Under the pieces are notes generated by a model. That model ran no database searches and was not told the origin of the DNA. It saw nothing but the letters and a program-made list of their open reading frames with translations. A program made the translations under genes and the position numbers. A stretch of 64,000 bases of DNA, from assembly GCA_945866125.1 (NCBI GenBank), contig CAMBFZ010000020.1:1-64000 (forward strand). The letters are read 5' to 3'. Of this stretch, positions 16,466 through 24,671 are shown one piece after another. Source of the DNA: Bordetella parapertussis (GTDB lineage Bacteria > Pseudomonadota > Gammaproteobacteria > Burkholderiales > Burkholderiaceae_D). Every line of letters starts with the position of its first letter. Position 1 is the stretch's first letter.

Positions 16466-17243
16466 TGCTATCAATACGAAACAGGGTTTGAAAATTATGG
16501 GTCGTGACTTCTGCCAATTCAGCCAACGACACGCCTTTTAAGTCAGCCAAAAATTCGGCAACATGTTTGACAAAGCCCGGCTCATTGGTTTTGCCACGCA
16601 TCGGGACCGGTGCCAGATACGGCGAATCGGTCTCAATCAACATGCGCTCGAGCGGCACGGCAAGAGCCACAGCTTGCAAGTCTTTGGCGCTTTTGAACGT
16701 GACGATGCCGGAGAAAGAAATATAAAAACCCATTGCCATGGAGGCTTGCGCGACCTCCATCGATTCGGTGAAACAATGCATCACGCCTGCTACCCCGCCC
16801 TGATCCGTGCCGCCCTTTTCTTCTTGCAAAATACGCAAGGTGTCTGCTGATGCGGATCGGGTATGAATAATGAGCGGCTTGCCGGTGGCTCTTGAGGCGC
16901 GTATGTGGACCCGAAAGCGTTCACGCTGCCACTCGAGCTCGCCCTGCAGGCGAAAGTAGTCGAGGCCCGTCTCGCCAATGGCGATAATTTTCGGATGGGC
17001 AGACAGTCGTACCAATTCGTCGACCGTGGGCTCGGGTGTATTAGCATAATCCGGATGAACACCAACCGATGCGTAGATGTGAGGATACTGCTCGGCCAAA
17101 GCAAGCACCTGCGGAAAATCCGGCAAGTTCACCGAGACGCATAAGGCATGGCTAACCTGGTTGTCAGCCATCTTGCTCAAAATAGCAGGCAGGCGCTCGG
17201 CAAGCTCGGGAAAATTGATATGGCAATGGGAATCGATAAACAT
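16449..17243 (-). CDS. tatD: TatD-family metal-dependent hydrolase
   Basis: A 264-residue TIM-barrel hydrolase: 'FIDSHCHINFPEL' (HxH), 'AIGETGLDYFR' (metal Glu), 'KPLIIHTRSA', 'GVMHCFTES' and 'LIETDSPYLAP' (Asp). TatD-family (YcfH/TatD) proteins are 3'-5' DNA exonucleases or D-aminoacyl-tRNA-type hydrolases. Position after pilZ in the tmk-holB-pilZ operon matches the Pseudomonas order. Full length. Confidence 0.92.
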   Translation of the reverse strand: MFIDSHCHINFPELAERLPAILSKMADNQVSHALCVSVNLPDFPQVLALAEQYPHIYASVGVHPDYANTPEPTVDELVRLSAHPKIIAIGETGLDYFRLQGELEWQRERFRVHIRASRATGKPLIIHTRSASADTLRILQEEKGGTDQGGVAGVMHCFTESMEVAQASMAMGFYISFSGIVTFKSAKDLQAVALAVPLERMLIETDSPYLAPVPMRGKTNEPGFVKHVAEFLADLKGVSLAELAEVTTHNFQTLFRIDSNERAH

Positions 17244-17287
17244 ACTCGATATTGTACGTGGGCTCGACCCGCGATGCCTTTTACCGC

Positions 17288-17662
17288 TTACATCGTATGG
17301 GTAGCCCTGGCCGAACCCAGCGCCGTACCAAGCAGCTCTTCAATACGCTGACGCAGGCGACGACCGGTTTCGTCATCTGGAAAATGAACGCCGACTCCCG
17401 GCGTGTGGTTGTTGCTTGCGCCGGTCGGGGTCATCCAGACGACTTTGCCGGCGATCGGATAACGAATTTCATCTTCCATTAGCGAAAGCAACAGAAAAAT
17501 TTCTTCGCCAAGCTGACAATTTTTGTTGGTCGGGACAAAAATGCCGCCATAGGTAAGAAAGGGCATATAGGCGGTGTACAGCGCGGCACGTTCGCGGATC
17601 GCGAGCGAAATGACGGCTGGCCGGAATCCAAAATGATCTGATTGCGTTGATTGCTCTGCCAT
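17288..17662 (-). CDS. pilZ: Type IV pilus assembly protein PilZ
   Basis: A 124-residue single PilZ domain that follows the Pseudomonas PilZ sequence closely: 'LYTAYMPFLTYGGIFVPT', 'GEEIFLLLSLMEDEIRYPIA', 'GKVVWMTP', 'GVGVHF'. Like the namesake protein it lacks the RxxxR plus D/NxSxxG c-di-GMP-binding motif, so it probably does not bind c-di-GMP itself but acts with PilB and FimX-like partners in pilus assembly. It lies between holB and tatD as in Pseudomonas. Confidence 0.92.
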   Translation of the reverse strand: MAEQSTQSDHFGFRPAVISLAIRERAALYTAYMPFLTYGGIFVPTNKNCQLGEEIFLLLSLMEDEIRYPIAGKVVWMTPTGASNNHTPGVGVHFPDDETGRRLRQRIEELLGTALGSARATHTM

Positions 17663-17719
17663 GATGAGACTTTCTGAAAGTAGCGTGGAGTCGGTCGGTC
17701 ATCGACTCGCTAGGCACGT

Positions 17720-18763
17720 TCAGCGAAACAAACGCGTATACGCAAGTAGCATGTCTTCGATAAACAAGCGCGCTGATAAGGGATGCTCTGCCACGCCACG
17801 TCGCGCACCCGCATCTCGTAAGGCTTGCTGCAGCGTATCCACCGGCACACGTGCTGCTAATGCGGTTAGTGCTTGCTGATGACCGGGGTAGTAGCGTACT
17901 CGAGCGCAGAGTTTGGCTGAGAATAGGTCAGCCAGCCAGCGCTGTTGCCATCCCACTAGCAGGGTTAGTGGCAATTTTTGTAGCCGCTCCGCCACAGCGA
18001 GTGCGCCGGCCGCATCGGGGCGCGCTAATTGTGCGAGCAGTTCATCGCGCGCTTCAGCATGCTCGCCTTGCGCAGACTCCCATGCAGCCAAAGGCGCGCC
18101 ACCTTGCTCGGCCAGCCATCGCGGCGCGTCAGTGACGCCTTGCGTTTCTAGCCAGAGCAAGGCAGCGTCCCGGCCCGGCATGCCAAGCGCAAATTTGCGG
18201 CAGCGTGACAAAATCGTCGGCAACAGACGCTCGATGCGATGCGCTACAAGTAAAAAAATGGTCTGTGGTGGTGGCTCTTCCAGTGTCTTGAGCAAGGCAT
18301 TAGCGGAGGCGCTATTAAGCGCTTCCGCCGGATACAGCAACACCACGCGCAAGCCCGCGCGATGAGTTGTTACGTTCATAAATGTTGATAGCGAACGGAC
18401 CTGCTCAATGCGAATTTCTTTGGATGGTGCGCGGGCGCTACTGCCGGATTTTTTGGCAGCCGGTTCGTCACCCTCCGCCGTGCCTTCATCAGCGCCGTCT
18501 TGTTCCAGTACCTCGGGCCGCACACGCCGGTAATCAGGATGACTGTATTGGCTAAACCAGCCACATGCCTCGCATGCACCACAGGCGTGGCCATTGGGCA
18601 GAGGCCGATCGCACAGTAGTGATTGCGCGAATCGTTCGGCGAACGCGGTCTTGCCGGTACCCTCGGCGCCATGAAACAAAATTGCATGCGGTAGCCTGGC
18701 ACGCAGTTGCTGCAGCTGCTGCCAGTCTTGCTGCTGCCAAGGGTAGATCGGGGTGTCGATCAT
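17720..18763 (-). CDS. holB: DNA polymerase III delta' subunit
   Basis: A 347-residue clamp-loader AAA+ protein with Walker A 'GAEGTGKT', a zinc-binding cysteine cluster ('CDRP...CGACEACGW') and 'EALNSASANALLKTLEEPP', the SRC-like motif 'ILSRCRKFAL'. It opens the beta clamp together with delta and tau/gamma. The ATG at 18763, just past the tmk stop, gives the normal N-terminus 'MIDTPIYPWQQQDW'; a start at 18790 would overlap tmk. Confidence 0.93.
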   Translation of the reverse strand: MIDTPIYPWQQQDWQQLQQLRARLPHAILFHGAEGTGKTAFAERFAQSLLCDRPLPNGHACGACEACGWFSQYSHPDYRRVRPEVLEQDGADEGTAEGDEPAAKKSGSSARAPSKEIRIEQVRSLSTFMNVTTHRAGLRVVLLYPAEALNSASANALLKTLEEPPPQTIFLLVAHRIERLLPTILSRCRKFALGMPGRDAALLWLETQGVTDAPRWLAEQGGAPLAAWESAQGEHAEARDELLAQLARPDAAGALAVAERLQKLPLTLLVGWQQRWLADLFSAKLCARVRYYPGHQQALTALAARVPVDTLQQALRDAGARRGVAEHPLSARLFIEDMLLAYTRLFR

Positions 18764-18767
18764 GAAT

Positions 18768-19385
18768 TCAGCATCCCGCCATGCTGGCAATCAGTGCATC
18801 GATTTCCGCGTTGACTGCAGCAATCGACTGGGTTGAATCAATCACGCGTATCCGTGCCGGAAATTGCGCGGCGCGCTGTAGGTAGGCGGCGCGGGTGGCG
18901 GCGAAAAAATCTTGTTTTTCTTTTTCGAATTTGTCTAGCGTGCGGTGCGCATCCAGACGTTGGCGCGCGACCTCAAGCGGCACATCAAACAACAAAGTGA
19001 GATCCGGCTGCAAATCGGGGTGCACCCATTGCTCTAGTACGGCTAGCTTTTCCAGCGACAGTTTGCGCCCTCCGCCCTGATAGGCAAAACTGGCATCGGT
19101 AAATCGGTCGGAGATGACCCAGTCACCCCGCGCCAATGCCGGAGCGATGACCTGCGCAATGTGTTCGCGTCGTGACGCAAACATTAGCAAGGCTTCGGTT
19201 TCCAGATGCATCGGTTCTTGCAGAAGGAGTTCACGCAGTTTTTCGCCAAGTGGCGTACCGCCCGGCTCGCGCGTCGTGACCACCGTCTTGCCGCTGGCGC
19301 GCAATTGCGTAGCCACGCTGTCGACATGGGTGGATTTACCCGCGCCGTCTATGCCTTCAAAGGTGATGAATTTACCGGGTGTCAT
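18768..19385 (-). CDS. tmk: Thymidylate kinase
   Basis: A 205-residue dTMP kinase with P-loop 'FEGIDGAGKSTH', the 'TREPGGTPLGEKLRELLL' substrate block, 'DRFTDASFAYQGGGR' and a lid region. It phosphorylates dTMP to dTDP. Located between mltG (23 bases upstream) and holB, a conserved order. Confidence 0.96.
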   Translation of the reverse strand: MTPGKFITFEGIDGAGKSTHVDSVATQLRASGKTVVTTREPGGTPLGEKLRELLLQEPMHLETEALLMFASRREHIAQVIAPALARGDWVISDRFTDASFAYQGGGRKLSLEKLAVLEQWVHPDLQPDLTLLFDVPLEVARQRLDAHRTLDKFEKEKQDFFAATRAAYLQRAAQFPARIRVIDSTQSIAAVNAEIDALIASMAGC

Positions 19386-19408
19386 GACGATGGAAAATAA
19401 ATTGCGCC

Positions 19409-20398
19409 TTAGCGCTGATACTGGTTAACGGCCTTGTTATGGTCAGCAAGGTTGTCAGAAAACTGGCTGCTGCCATCGCCACGGGCGACAAAATATAAGT
19501 CATTGGTCGCGGCAGGATTGAGCGCGGCCTCAAGTGCGGCCAGACCGGGCAAGGCGATCGGGGTCGGCGGCAAACCGGCGCGTCGATAGGTATTGTAGGG
19601 CGTGTCCGTAAGCAGGTCTTGTTTGCGGATATTGCCATCAAAGCCTGCGCCCATGCCATAGATGACGGTTGGGTCTGTTTGTAGCAGCATGCCGCGTTTT
19701 AAGCGGTTCACAAAAACGGCAGCGATGCGCTTGCGCTCGGCTTCTTGTCCGGTTTCTTTTTCGATGATGGACGCCATAATTAAGGCTTCATAGGGCGAGG
19801 CATAAGGCAGGTCGGCAGCCCGGCTGGCCCATGCCTGCGCTAATTTTTTTTGCATCTGCGCGTGGGCCTGCTGAAATAATTGCAAGTCAGATGTGCCGCG
19901 GGCAAAGACATACGTATCCGGATAAAACAAGCCTTCGGGGTGGGTGTAGTCGGGCGTAATTTTGGCTAGCAGTGCGGCATCGGAGAGCCCGGCGGCAACC
20001 GGGCTGAGCCATTTGTGGCGCACGAGCTCGGCGCGCATCTGCGCAAAGCTCCAGCCTTCGATGATCGTCAGTGACTCCTGGATGGTCTCACCGCGCACCA
20101 GCATCTCGATCAGGGACAAGGGCGTGCTGCCAGGCTGCAGCCGGTAGCTGCCGGCCTTAATGGCGCCGGCACGACCCAGACTACGGATCACTATTTCCAT
20201 CAGCGTCGGCTGGGCTGCGACGCCACTGTCGTGTAGCTGGCGCATCGCACTACGTACCCCGCTCCCGGGCTTAATGGTGAATTCGATGGGCGTGGTCGCC
20301 GGTTCGGCGAGCGGCTGCCGGGCCCAGTAGACGACAAAGCCTGCGCCGCTTAAAGCCAAGAGCACCAGCACTATTATTATTTTTTTCAGCATGGCCAT
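19409..20398 (-). CDS. mltG: Endolytic murein transglycosylase MltG
   Basis: A 329-residue single-pass membrane protein: one N-terminal transmembrane helix (about residues 5-25), a LysM-like subdomain ('TIKPGSGVRSAMRQLHDSGV') and the YceG catalytic domain with the active-site Glu in 'ALIMASIIEKETGQ' and 'LPPTPIALPGLAALEAALNPA'. MltG cuts nascent glycan strands and may set their length. The first of two nearby ATGs has GGGAG 6 bases ahead. First gene of the tmk-holB-pilZ-tatD operon. Confidence 0.95.
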   Translation of the reverse strand: MAMLKKIIIVLVLLALSGAGFVVYWARQPLAEPATTPIEFTIKPGSGVRSAMRQLHDSGVAAQPTLMEIVIRSLGRAGAIKAGSYRLQPGSTPLSLIEMLVRGETIQESLTIIEGWSFAQMRAELVRHKWLSPVAAGLSDAALLAKITPDYTHPEGLFYPDTYVFARGTSDLQLFQQAHAQMQKKLAQAWASRAADLPYASPYEALIMASIIEKETGQEAERKRIAAVFVNRLKRGMLLQTDPTVIYGMGAGFDGNIRKQDLLTDTPYNTYRRAGLPPTPIALPGLAALEAALNPAATNDLYFVARGDGSSQFSDNLADHNKAVNQYQR

Positions 20399-20439
20399 GT
20401 TCGACTCCCGATTGTTTTACGGTACCCTTTACTGCATCT

Positions 20440-20469
20440 CTGACGCGCTTTTGGCAGCGCTACTATAAT
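20440..20469 (+). promoter_or_regulatory. Possible sigma-70 promoter for ygfZ
   Basis: CTGACG and TATAAT are separated by 18 bases in the divergent region between mltG and ygfZ, with the -10 hexamer 43 bases ahead of the ygfZ start. The -10 is a consensus match; the -35 is weak. Confidence 0.45.
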
Positions 20470-20512
20470 CAGGCCGTAATAATAGACGCCAAATCCTATT
20501 TTCCCCAATTTT

Positions 20513-21562
20513 ATGCCTGAGACCGACATCAGCTGGCAAGATTTTCTCTTCAGCCAGGGCGCAAGCCTGACCCCACAGACGGTGTTCGAGATTGACCGCT
20601 TCAGCGCCATTGTGCCTGAACCCGCGGGTGACTTTTTTTCGCCTCAGTTGCACTTGGGCGTGCTGGCCGCACAAGGCCCGGACGCTGCTAACTTTCTTCA
20701 TAACCAGCTCACTAATGACGTACTGAGCCTGGACGACACGACAGCGCGACTCGCCGGCTATTGCTCACCCAAGGGACGCCTGCTGGCCACGATGCTGATC
20801 TGGAAGTCTGGAGAACAGTTTTTGATGGCAATGCCGCGTGAGATTTTACCGGCCATTCAAAAGCGTTTACAGATGTTCGTGATGCGATCAAAACTGACCC
20901 TGACTGACGTCAGCGACAGCATGGCTCTGATTGGAATAATGGCGCCGCCCGAAAAGCTCACCGGGCTCTCGCCGTCATCGCTCCCGGCCACGTCCTACGC
21001 CGTGACACAGGATACATCAGGCACCCTGATCCGGCTTCCAGATGCCGGGCAACAGTGGCGCTATCAGTGGGTGGGCGAGCTTGCGCAGGCACGCGCTGTG
21101 TGGCCTATGCTGGCACTGCAACTGCCACCGGTGGCCAACAGGCTGTGGCGCTGGAGCGAGATTATCGCCGGGCTACCGCAAATCACCTTGGCCACGCAGG
21201 AGCAGTTTGTGCCACAAATGGTCAACTTTGAACTCATCGGTGGTGTCAATTTTCGCAAGGGCTGCTACCCGGGCCAGGAGATTGTCGCGCGCAGTCAGTA
21301 TTTGGGAAAATTCAAGCGCAGGATGTTAATCGCGCAGGTCGACGCGGGCCCCATTAAGGCGGGGATGGACGTTTTTTCTGAAGCCGACCCTACACAGCCG
21401 TGCGGCATGATCGTTAACGCCGAGCCGGGTCCGGACGGCGTGCTGACCTGCCTAGTGGAAATCAAGCTTGATGCGGCTGAGCAGCCCGTGCATCTCGGCG
21501 TTGCCGATGGTCCGCTGCTCCATTTCTTGACGCTGCCCTACCCGATCCCTGCCCCAGCCTAA
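20513..21562 (+). CDS. ygfZ: Folate-binding protein YgfZ (iron-sulfur cluster/tRNA modification factor)
   Basis: A 349-residue GcvT-fold protein with the diagnostic 'KGCYPGQEIVARSQYLGKFKRR' region (the conserved Cys in K-G-C-Y-x-G-Q-E) and 'NQLTNDV' near the N-terminus. YgfZ binds folate and supports some Fe-S enzymes and the MiaB tRNA modification. Divergent from mltG. Followed at 2 bases by a DUF4936 gene. Confidence 0.93.
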   Translation: MPETDISWQDFLFSQGASLTPQTVFEIDRFSAIVPEPAGDFFSPQLHLGVLAAQGPDAANFLHNQLTNDVLSLDDTTARLAGYCSPKGRLLATMLIWKSGEQFLMAMPREILPAIQKRLQMFVMRSKLTLTDVSDSMALIGIMAPPEKLTGLSPSSLPATSYAVTQDTSGTLIRLPDAGQQWRYQWVGELAQARAVWPMLALQLPPVANRLWRWSEIIAGLPQITLATQEQFVPQMVNFELIGGVNFRKGCYPGQEIVARSQYLGKFKRRMLIAQVDAGPIKAGMDVFSEADPTQPCGMIVNAEPGPDGVLTCLVEIKLDAAEQPVHLGVADGPLLHFLTLPYPIPAPA

Positions 21563-21564
21563 GC

Positions 21565-21855
21565 ATGGATTTGTATATCTACTATCGCGTGCGTGCTGAA
21601 CACGCCACCATGCTGCGGCAGCAGATCGCTGCGCTGCAGAGTGCGCTTTGTGCGCAGTGGCCGGTGCAAGCGGCGCTCAAGCGGCGCGATGATAGGGCCG
21701 CAGGCGCTGCACAGACGTGGATGGAAATTTACACTGACACCGCTGCTGATTTTTTACCGGCGCTGCAGCGCGCGGTGGATTCAGCCGGGCTAATGCAGTA
21801 CATCGAAGGCGAGCGACATCTGGAAATTTTTGTGGACATTCCTGTATGTGCCTGA
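21565..21855 (+). CDS. DUF4936 family protein
   Basis: A 96-residue cytoplasmic protein ('MDLYIYYRVRAEHA', 'TWMEIYTD', 'ERHLEIFV'). The pattern matches DUF4936, a small betaproteobacterial family that follows ygfZ in many Burkholderiales genomes. Likely a ferredoxin-like alpha-beta fold; function unknown. It overlaps the next gene by 10 bases, so the three genes are one operon. Confidence 0.8.
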   Translation: MDLYIYYRVRAEHATMLRQQIAALQSALCAQWPVQAALKRRDDRAAGAAQTWMEIYTDTAADFLPALQRAVDSAGLMQYIEGERHLEIFVDIPVCA

Positions 21856-22562
21856 TCGTATTTGCGTGGCAGCTAGTGCCAAATTTGCCGTTGATGCTCG
21901 CTGCTAATCGCGACGAATTTTACGCCCGCCCAGCGCTGGCCGCCCACTGGTGGCAAGATCATCCGGGCATTTATGCCGGGCGTGATGTGCGGGCCGGCGG
22001 CACGTGGCTTGGCATCGATAAGCAAGGTCGTTTTGCAGCGCTAACCAATATCCGCAACGGCGAAAAAAAACGCGCTGATACGCCTTCACGCGGCGCATTG
22101 GTTGCCGATTATTTGCGGGGCGATCTTAATGCGCATGATTATCTGCATCAGCTGACGCCAGAGGCGCACCGCTACGAAGGGTTTAATCTGATCATTGGCG
22201 ATGCGACCCGCATATTCTGTTTTTCAAATGAGCGCCCGACCGAGATCGTGGCGCTTGTGCCTGGCATTTATGGCGTATCAAACGGTGCGCTTGATACGCC
22301 TTGGCCGAAGGTCGTACGCGCCAAGGCACAGTTTGCCAGTCTTCTTTGTCAAACTGCGCCTGATGATGCCTATTTCGAGATGCTCACTGATGCAAAAAAA
22401 ACGTCGGATTGCCGCTTACCAAAAACCGGCGTGAGTATCGAATGGGAGCGGCTGCTCTCATCCATCTTTATCGAGTCGCCCGAATACGGCACGCGCGTGT
22501 CGTCGCTTTTACGGGTCGATGCGCAAAACGGTGCGCAGTTGCTCGAACGACTGATTCGATAA
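21846..22562 (+). CDS. NRDE (TANGO2-like) family protein
   Basis: A 238-residue protein starting 'MCLIVFAW' with the 'ANRDEFYARPA' motif that names the family and 'GGTWLGI'. TANGO2/NRDE proteins have an Ntn-hydrolase-like fold with Cys2 at the N-terminus and have been linked to heme handling or lipid metabolism; the bacterial role is unsettled. It overlaps the DUF4936 gene and ends the ygfZ operon. Confidence 0.9.
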   Translation: MCLIVFAWQLVPNLPLMLAANRDEFYARPALAAHWWQDHPGIYAGRDVRAGGTWLGIDKQGRFAALTNIRNGEKKRADTPSRGALVADYLRGDLNAHDYLHQLTPEAHRYEGFNLIIGDATRIFCFSNERPTEIVALVPGIYGVSNGALDTPWPKVVRAKAQFASLLCQTAPDDAYFEMLTDAKKTSDCRLPKTGVSIEWERLLSSIFIESPEYGTRVSSLLRVDAQNGAQLLERLIR

Positions 22563-23017
22563 CAGCGCAGAGTACGAGCGCCAATCGCGCACGCTGGCTC
22601 GCGCGAAATTCAACGAAAATCTCCTAACATCGAACCACACTTCAGTGGCGTTGCGCTCCACGGCCTACGTTTCACCTTCTCTATTTCCAAGCAAAAAAAA
22701 CTCACGCCACGAGTGCTCGTGTTCGTTGAGGTCACGCAAAGTAGACAGGCAAAGTAATAGTCAAAAACTGTCTTCGATCACGTTGTTTTTTGACGACTTG
22801 ATGCAAATAATTACGCTGCACGCAGCAGAAATCGCCAATAAATTGCGGCATGCTTCACGCACAGACAGAGACGGAAAAAGACACCACGTATCGCATTTCG
22901 GCAAGCGCACCAACGAACTTTCATCGCCAAATAAAAATGAAATCAGAGGGTAAATCACTCTGTCTGCAAAGTGAAATTTTTTGTAATGAGCTACATATTT
23001 TGGGAGAGATATTGGTC
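22563..23017. other. 455-base AT-rich leader ahead of the halogenase operon
   Basis: No gene is supported here. A 102-codon open frame starting near 22645 has no ribosome site and no recognisable sequence. Base composition falls visibly toward the right, marking the left edge of the AT-rich island. The promoter of the halogenase operon should lie here; I could not pick a convincing -35/-10 pair. No terminator hairpin was seen after the NRDE gene. Confidence 0.5.
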
Positions 23018-23809
23018 ATGAACAAGATTGAAAATGTAAAGCATAGCGCGCTAGAAATTCGTCTCGAAAAACATTTTTCAGCAATATTAAAAGATGAAAT
23101 TGTAATGAAAAAAATGCGGAATGAATTTCATCGAAACGGTTACTTTAATTTCAAAAATTTCAGTTTTTTACCCGAAGATATTTTAAAAAATGTGCATCTT
23201 GAAGTGCACGATCTTCTCAATAAAAATGCTATTCGCCGCGATGTGACTGTCGCTTCGACCGGAAACACGTATCGAAAAATGTACAACGTCAATCAACCCG
23301 AAATCAAACAAAATGGCGAGCTGATTGCATTACTTTATGAATCGCCTGCGGTGCGAAATTTTCTAGGTGATATCGCTCGTGACGATATCGTTTCCTGCTG
23401 GGAGCAAGAACAATATTTGATCACGAAATTAAGCCATCCAGGTGACACGCACGGCTGGCACTGGGGAGATTATCCTTACACCATGATCTGGATTATTGAA
23501 GCACCCGAAGACCCAGCAATCGGCGGCGTGTTGCAGTGTGTCCCCCATACCGAATGGGATAAGCAAGATCCGCGCATCTGGGAATACATCCTCACAAACG
23601 ACGTTAAGTCATACCACCATCTGAAGGGCGACGTCTATTTTTTGAAATCAGACACGACCTTGCATCATGTCGTGCCCATTCAGCAGGAAACTACCAGAAT
23701 CATTCTCAATACGTGCTGGGCCAGTGCCCACGACCGACGCAGCGACGTCGAGCACGAAAGTATTGACGTCATTTGGGGCACTGAGGCCAGAACAGTCGCC
23801 GCAATCTAA
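23018..23809 (+). CDS. BesD-family Fe(II)/2-oxoglutarate radical halogenase for a free amino acid (predicted)
   Basis: A 263-residue cupin-type oxygenase. The facial triad His-x-Asp is replaced by H148-x-G150 in 'THGWHWGDYPYT', leaving an open iron site for chloride, the hallmark of BesD-type halogenases; the distal His is H216 ('TTLHHVVP') and a likely 2-oxoglutarate Arg is R227. Against BesD of Streptomyces cattleya, as I recall it, H145, H148, G150 and D151 fit His134, His137, Gly139 and Asp140; E131 fits Glu120; N231 fits Asn219, the residue that favours chlorination over hydroxylation. BesD is about 250 residues. It has GGGAGAG 9 bases ahead of the ATG and is very AT-rich. It is the first gene of an operon whose next gene is a BesC-like oxidase. 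The free amino acid substrate (Lys, Orn, Leu or other) is not predicted. Confidence 0.82.
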   Translation: MNKIENVKHSALEIRLEKHFSAILKDEIVMKKMRNEFHRNGYFNFKNFSFLPEDILKNVHLEVHDLLNKNAIRRDVTVASTGNTYRKMYNVNQPEIKQNGELIALLYESPAVRNFLGDIARDDIVSCWEQEQYLITKLSHPGDTHGWHWGDYPYTMIWIIEAPEDPAIGGVLQCVPHTEWDKQDPRIWEYILTNDVKSYHHLKGDVYFLKSDTTLHHVVPIQQETTRIILNTCWASAHDRRSDVEHESIDVIWGTEARTVAAI

Positions 23810-23921
23810 ATCATTTACCTGCATCCGACCGCCACCGTCGACTATCGTTGTATCGGCGGTGCTTTCAGACGATCAGACACCAATCCGCGTCGATTCGAAG
23901 ACGCACCAACTCATTGAAACC

Positions 23922-24671
23922 ATGACTATCTCAACACATACATTTAAAGAAAAAACTGCCTACGTCATGCGCGACGACGCCGTGCGCGTCGACGCACAAG
24001 AATTTATGGATGAACAAATCGAACTCATTTTGTGTCATCGGGCAACCAGGCATCCATTTTTGGAAGCCTATGCGCAGAGTGGATTACCGGCCGATGCAAG
24101 CACCATCCTTTATCTGGAAACCTTGCATTATTTTAAATTTTTGCCATTTTATGTCTGCGGCATCTCGACCATTACACGCGACGAATCAATCTTGCGGGCT
24201 ATTGCATTTAATGCGCGTGACGAACTGGGTCAGACCAAATCACATGCGGATATTTACCGCGAATTTTTATTGAAAAAAAATATTAGCGCCGAAGAAATCG
24301 ACCAATATCAATGCCTATCGAGTACGCAAGCGCTCAACGATGGTATTCGGGCGCTGTATTCAACGCCTCCTCTGCAAAAAGCCATCGGCGCGCTGTTTGC
24401 AGACGAAGCCATGTCGGCATCAATGGTTTCTAAATACAACGATGGTCTCATCAAAGAAGGCTTAAGCGAACGCGATCGTGGCTTTTGGACCTTGCACATG
24501 GAAGTTGAAGTAGGTCATTCCAATGCGATATTCAATGTAATGGAAAAATATCTTCATTCACCAACCGATCGTCAGTTATTCAAAGAAGGAATTCAGCAAT
24601 ATCTGCACTTGATGGAGATGTATTGGGATGGCATCGCTGCAAAAATAAAAAAGGAATGCCATCATGAATAA
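23922..24671 (+). CDS. Heme-oxygenase-like diiron oxidase, BesC-like (predicted)
   Basis: A 249-residue all-helical protein of the iron-containing redox enzyme family. The six ligands of heme-oxygenase-like diiron oxidases are visible in the right order: E101-x6-H108 ('ELGQTKSH'), E162 ('ADEAMS') and H192-x3-E196-x2-H199 ('HMEVEVGH'). UndA, SznF and CADD share this pattern; BesC uses it to split 4-chlorolysine into 4-chloroallylglycine, ammonia and formaldehyde. Position directly behind a BesD-like gene makes a BesC-type role the best guess. The ATG at 23922 gives the right length but has no clear ribosome site; 23967 is an alternative. Its last codons overlap the exporter gene by 8 bases. 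Confidence 0.8.
   Translation: MTISTHTFKEKTAYVMRDDAVRVDAQEFMDEQIELILCHRATRHPFLEAYAQSGLPADASTILYLETLHYFKFLPFYVCGISTITRDESILRAIAFNARDELGQTKSHADIYREFLLKKNISAEEIDQYQCLSSTQALNDGIRALYSTPPLQKAIGALFADEAMSASMVSKYNDGLIKEGLSERDRGFWTLHMEVEVGHSNAIFNVMEKYLHSPTDRQLFKEGIQQYLHLMEMYWDGIAAKIKKECHHE

Noticed and set aside
17288..17662. PilZ as a direct c-di-GMP receptor linked to the riboswitch
   Set aside because: The RxxxR and D/NxSxxG motif is missing, as in Pseudomonas PilZ, so c-di-GMP binding is not expected.
22645..22953. 102-codon open frame upstream of the halogenase gene
   Set aside because: No ribosome site, no recognisable sequence, and it overlaps the halogenase operon leader; the region is better treated as intergenic.
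22850..23017. Longer N-terminus for the halogenase (start at 22850)
   Set aside because: The extra 56 residues have no match to the family, while the ATG at 23018 has a good ribosome site and gives the BesD length.
23018..23809. Reading the first operon gene as a phytanoyl-CoA-type hydroxylase
   Set aside because: The acidic iron ligand is replaced by Gly and the surrounding residues match BesD better; hydroxylases need Asp or Glu there.
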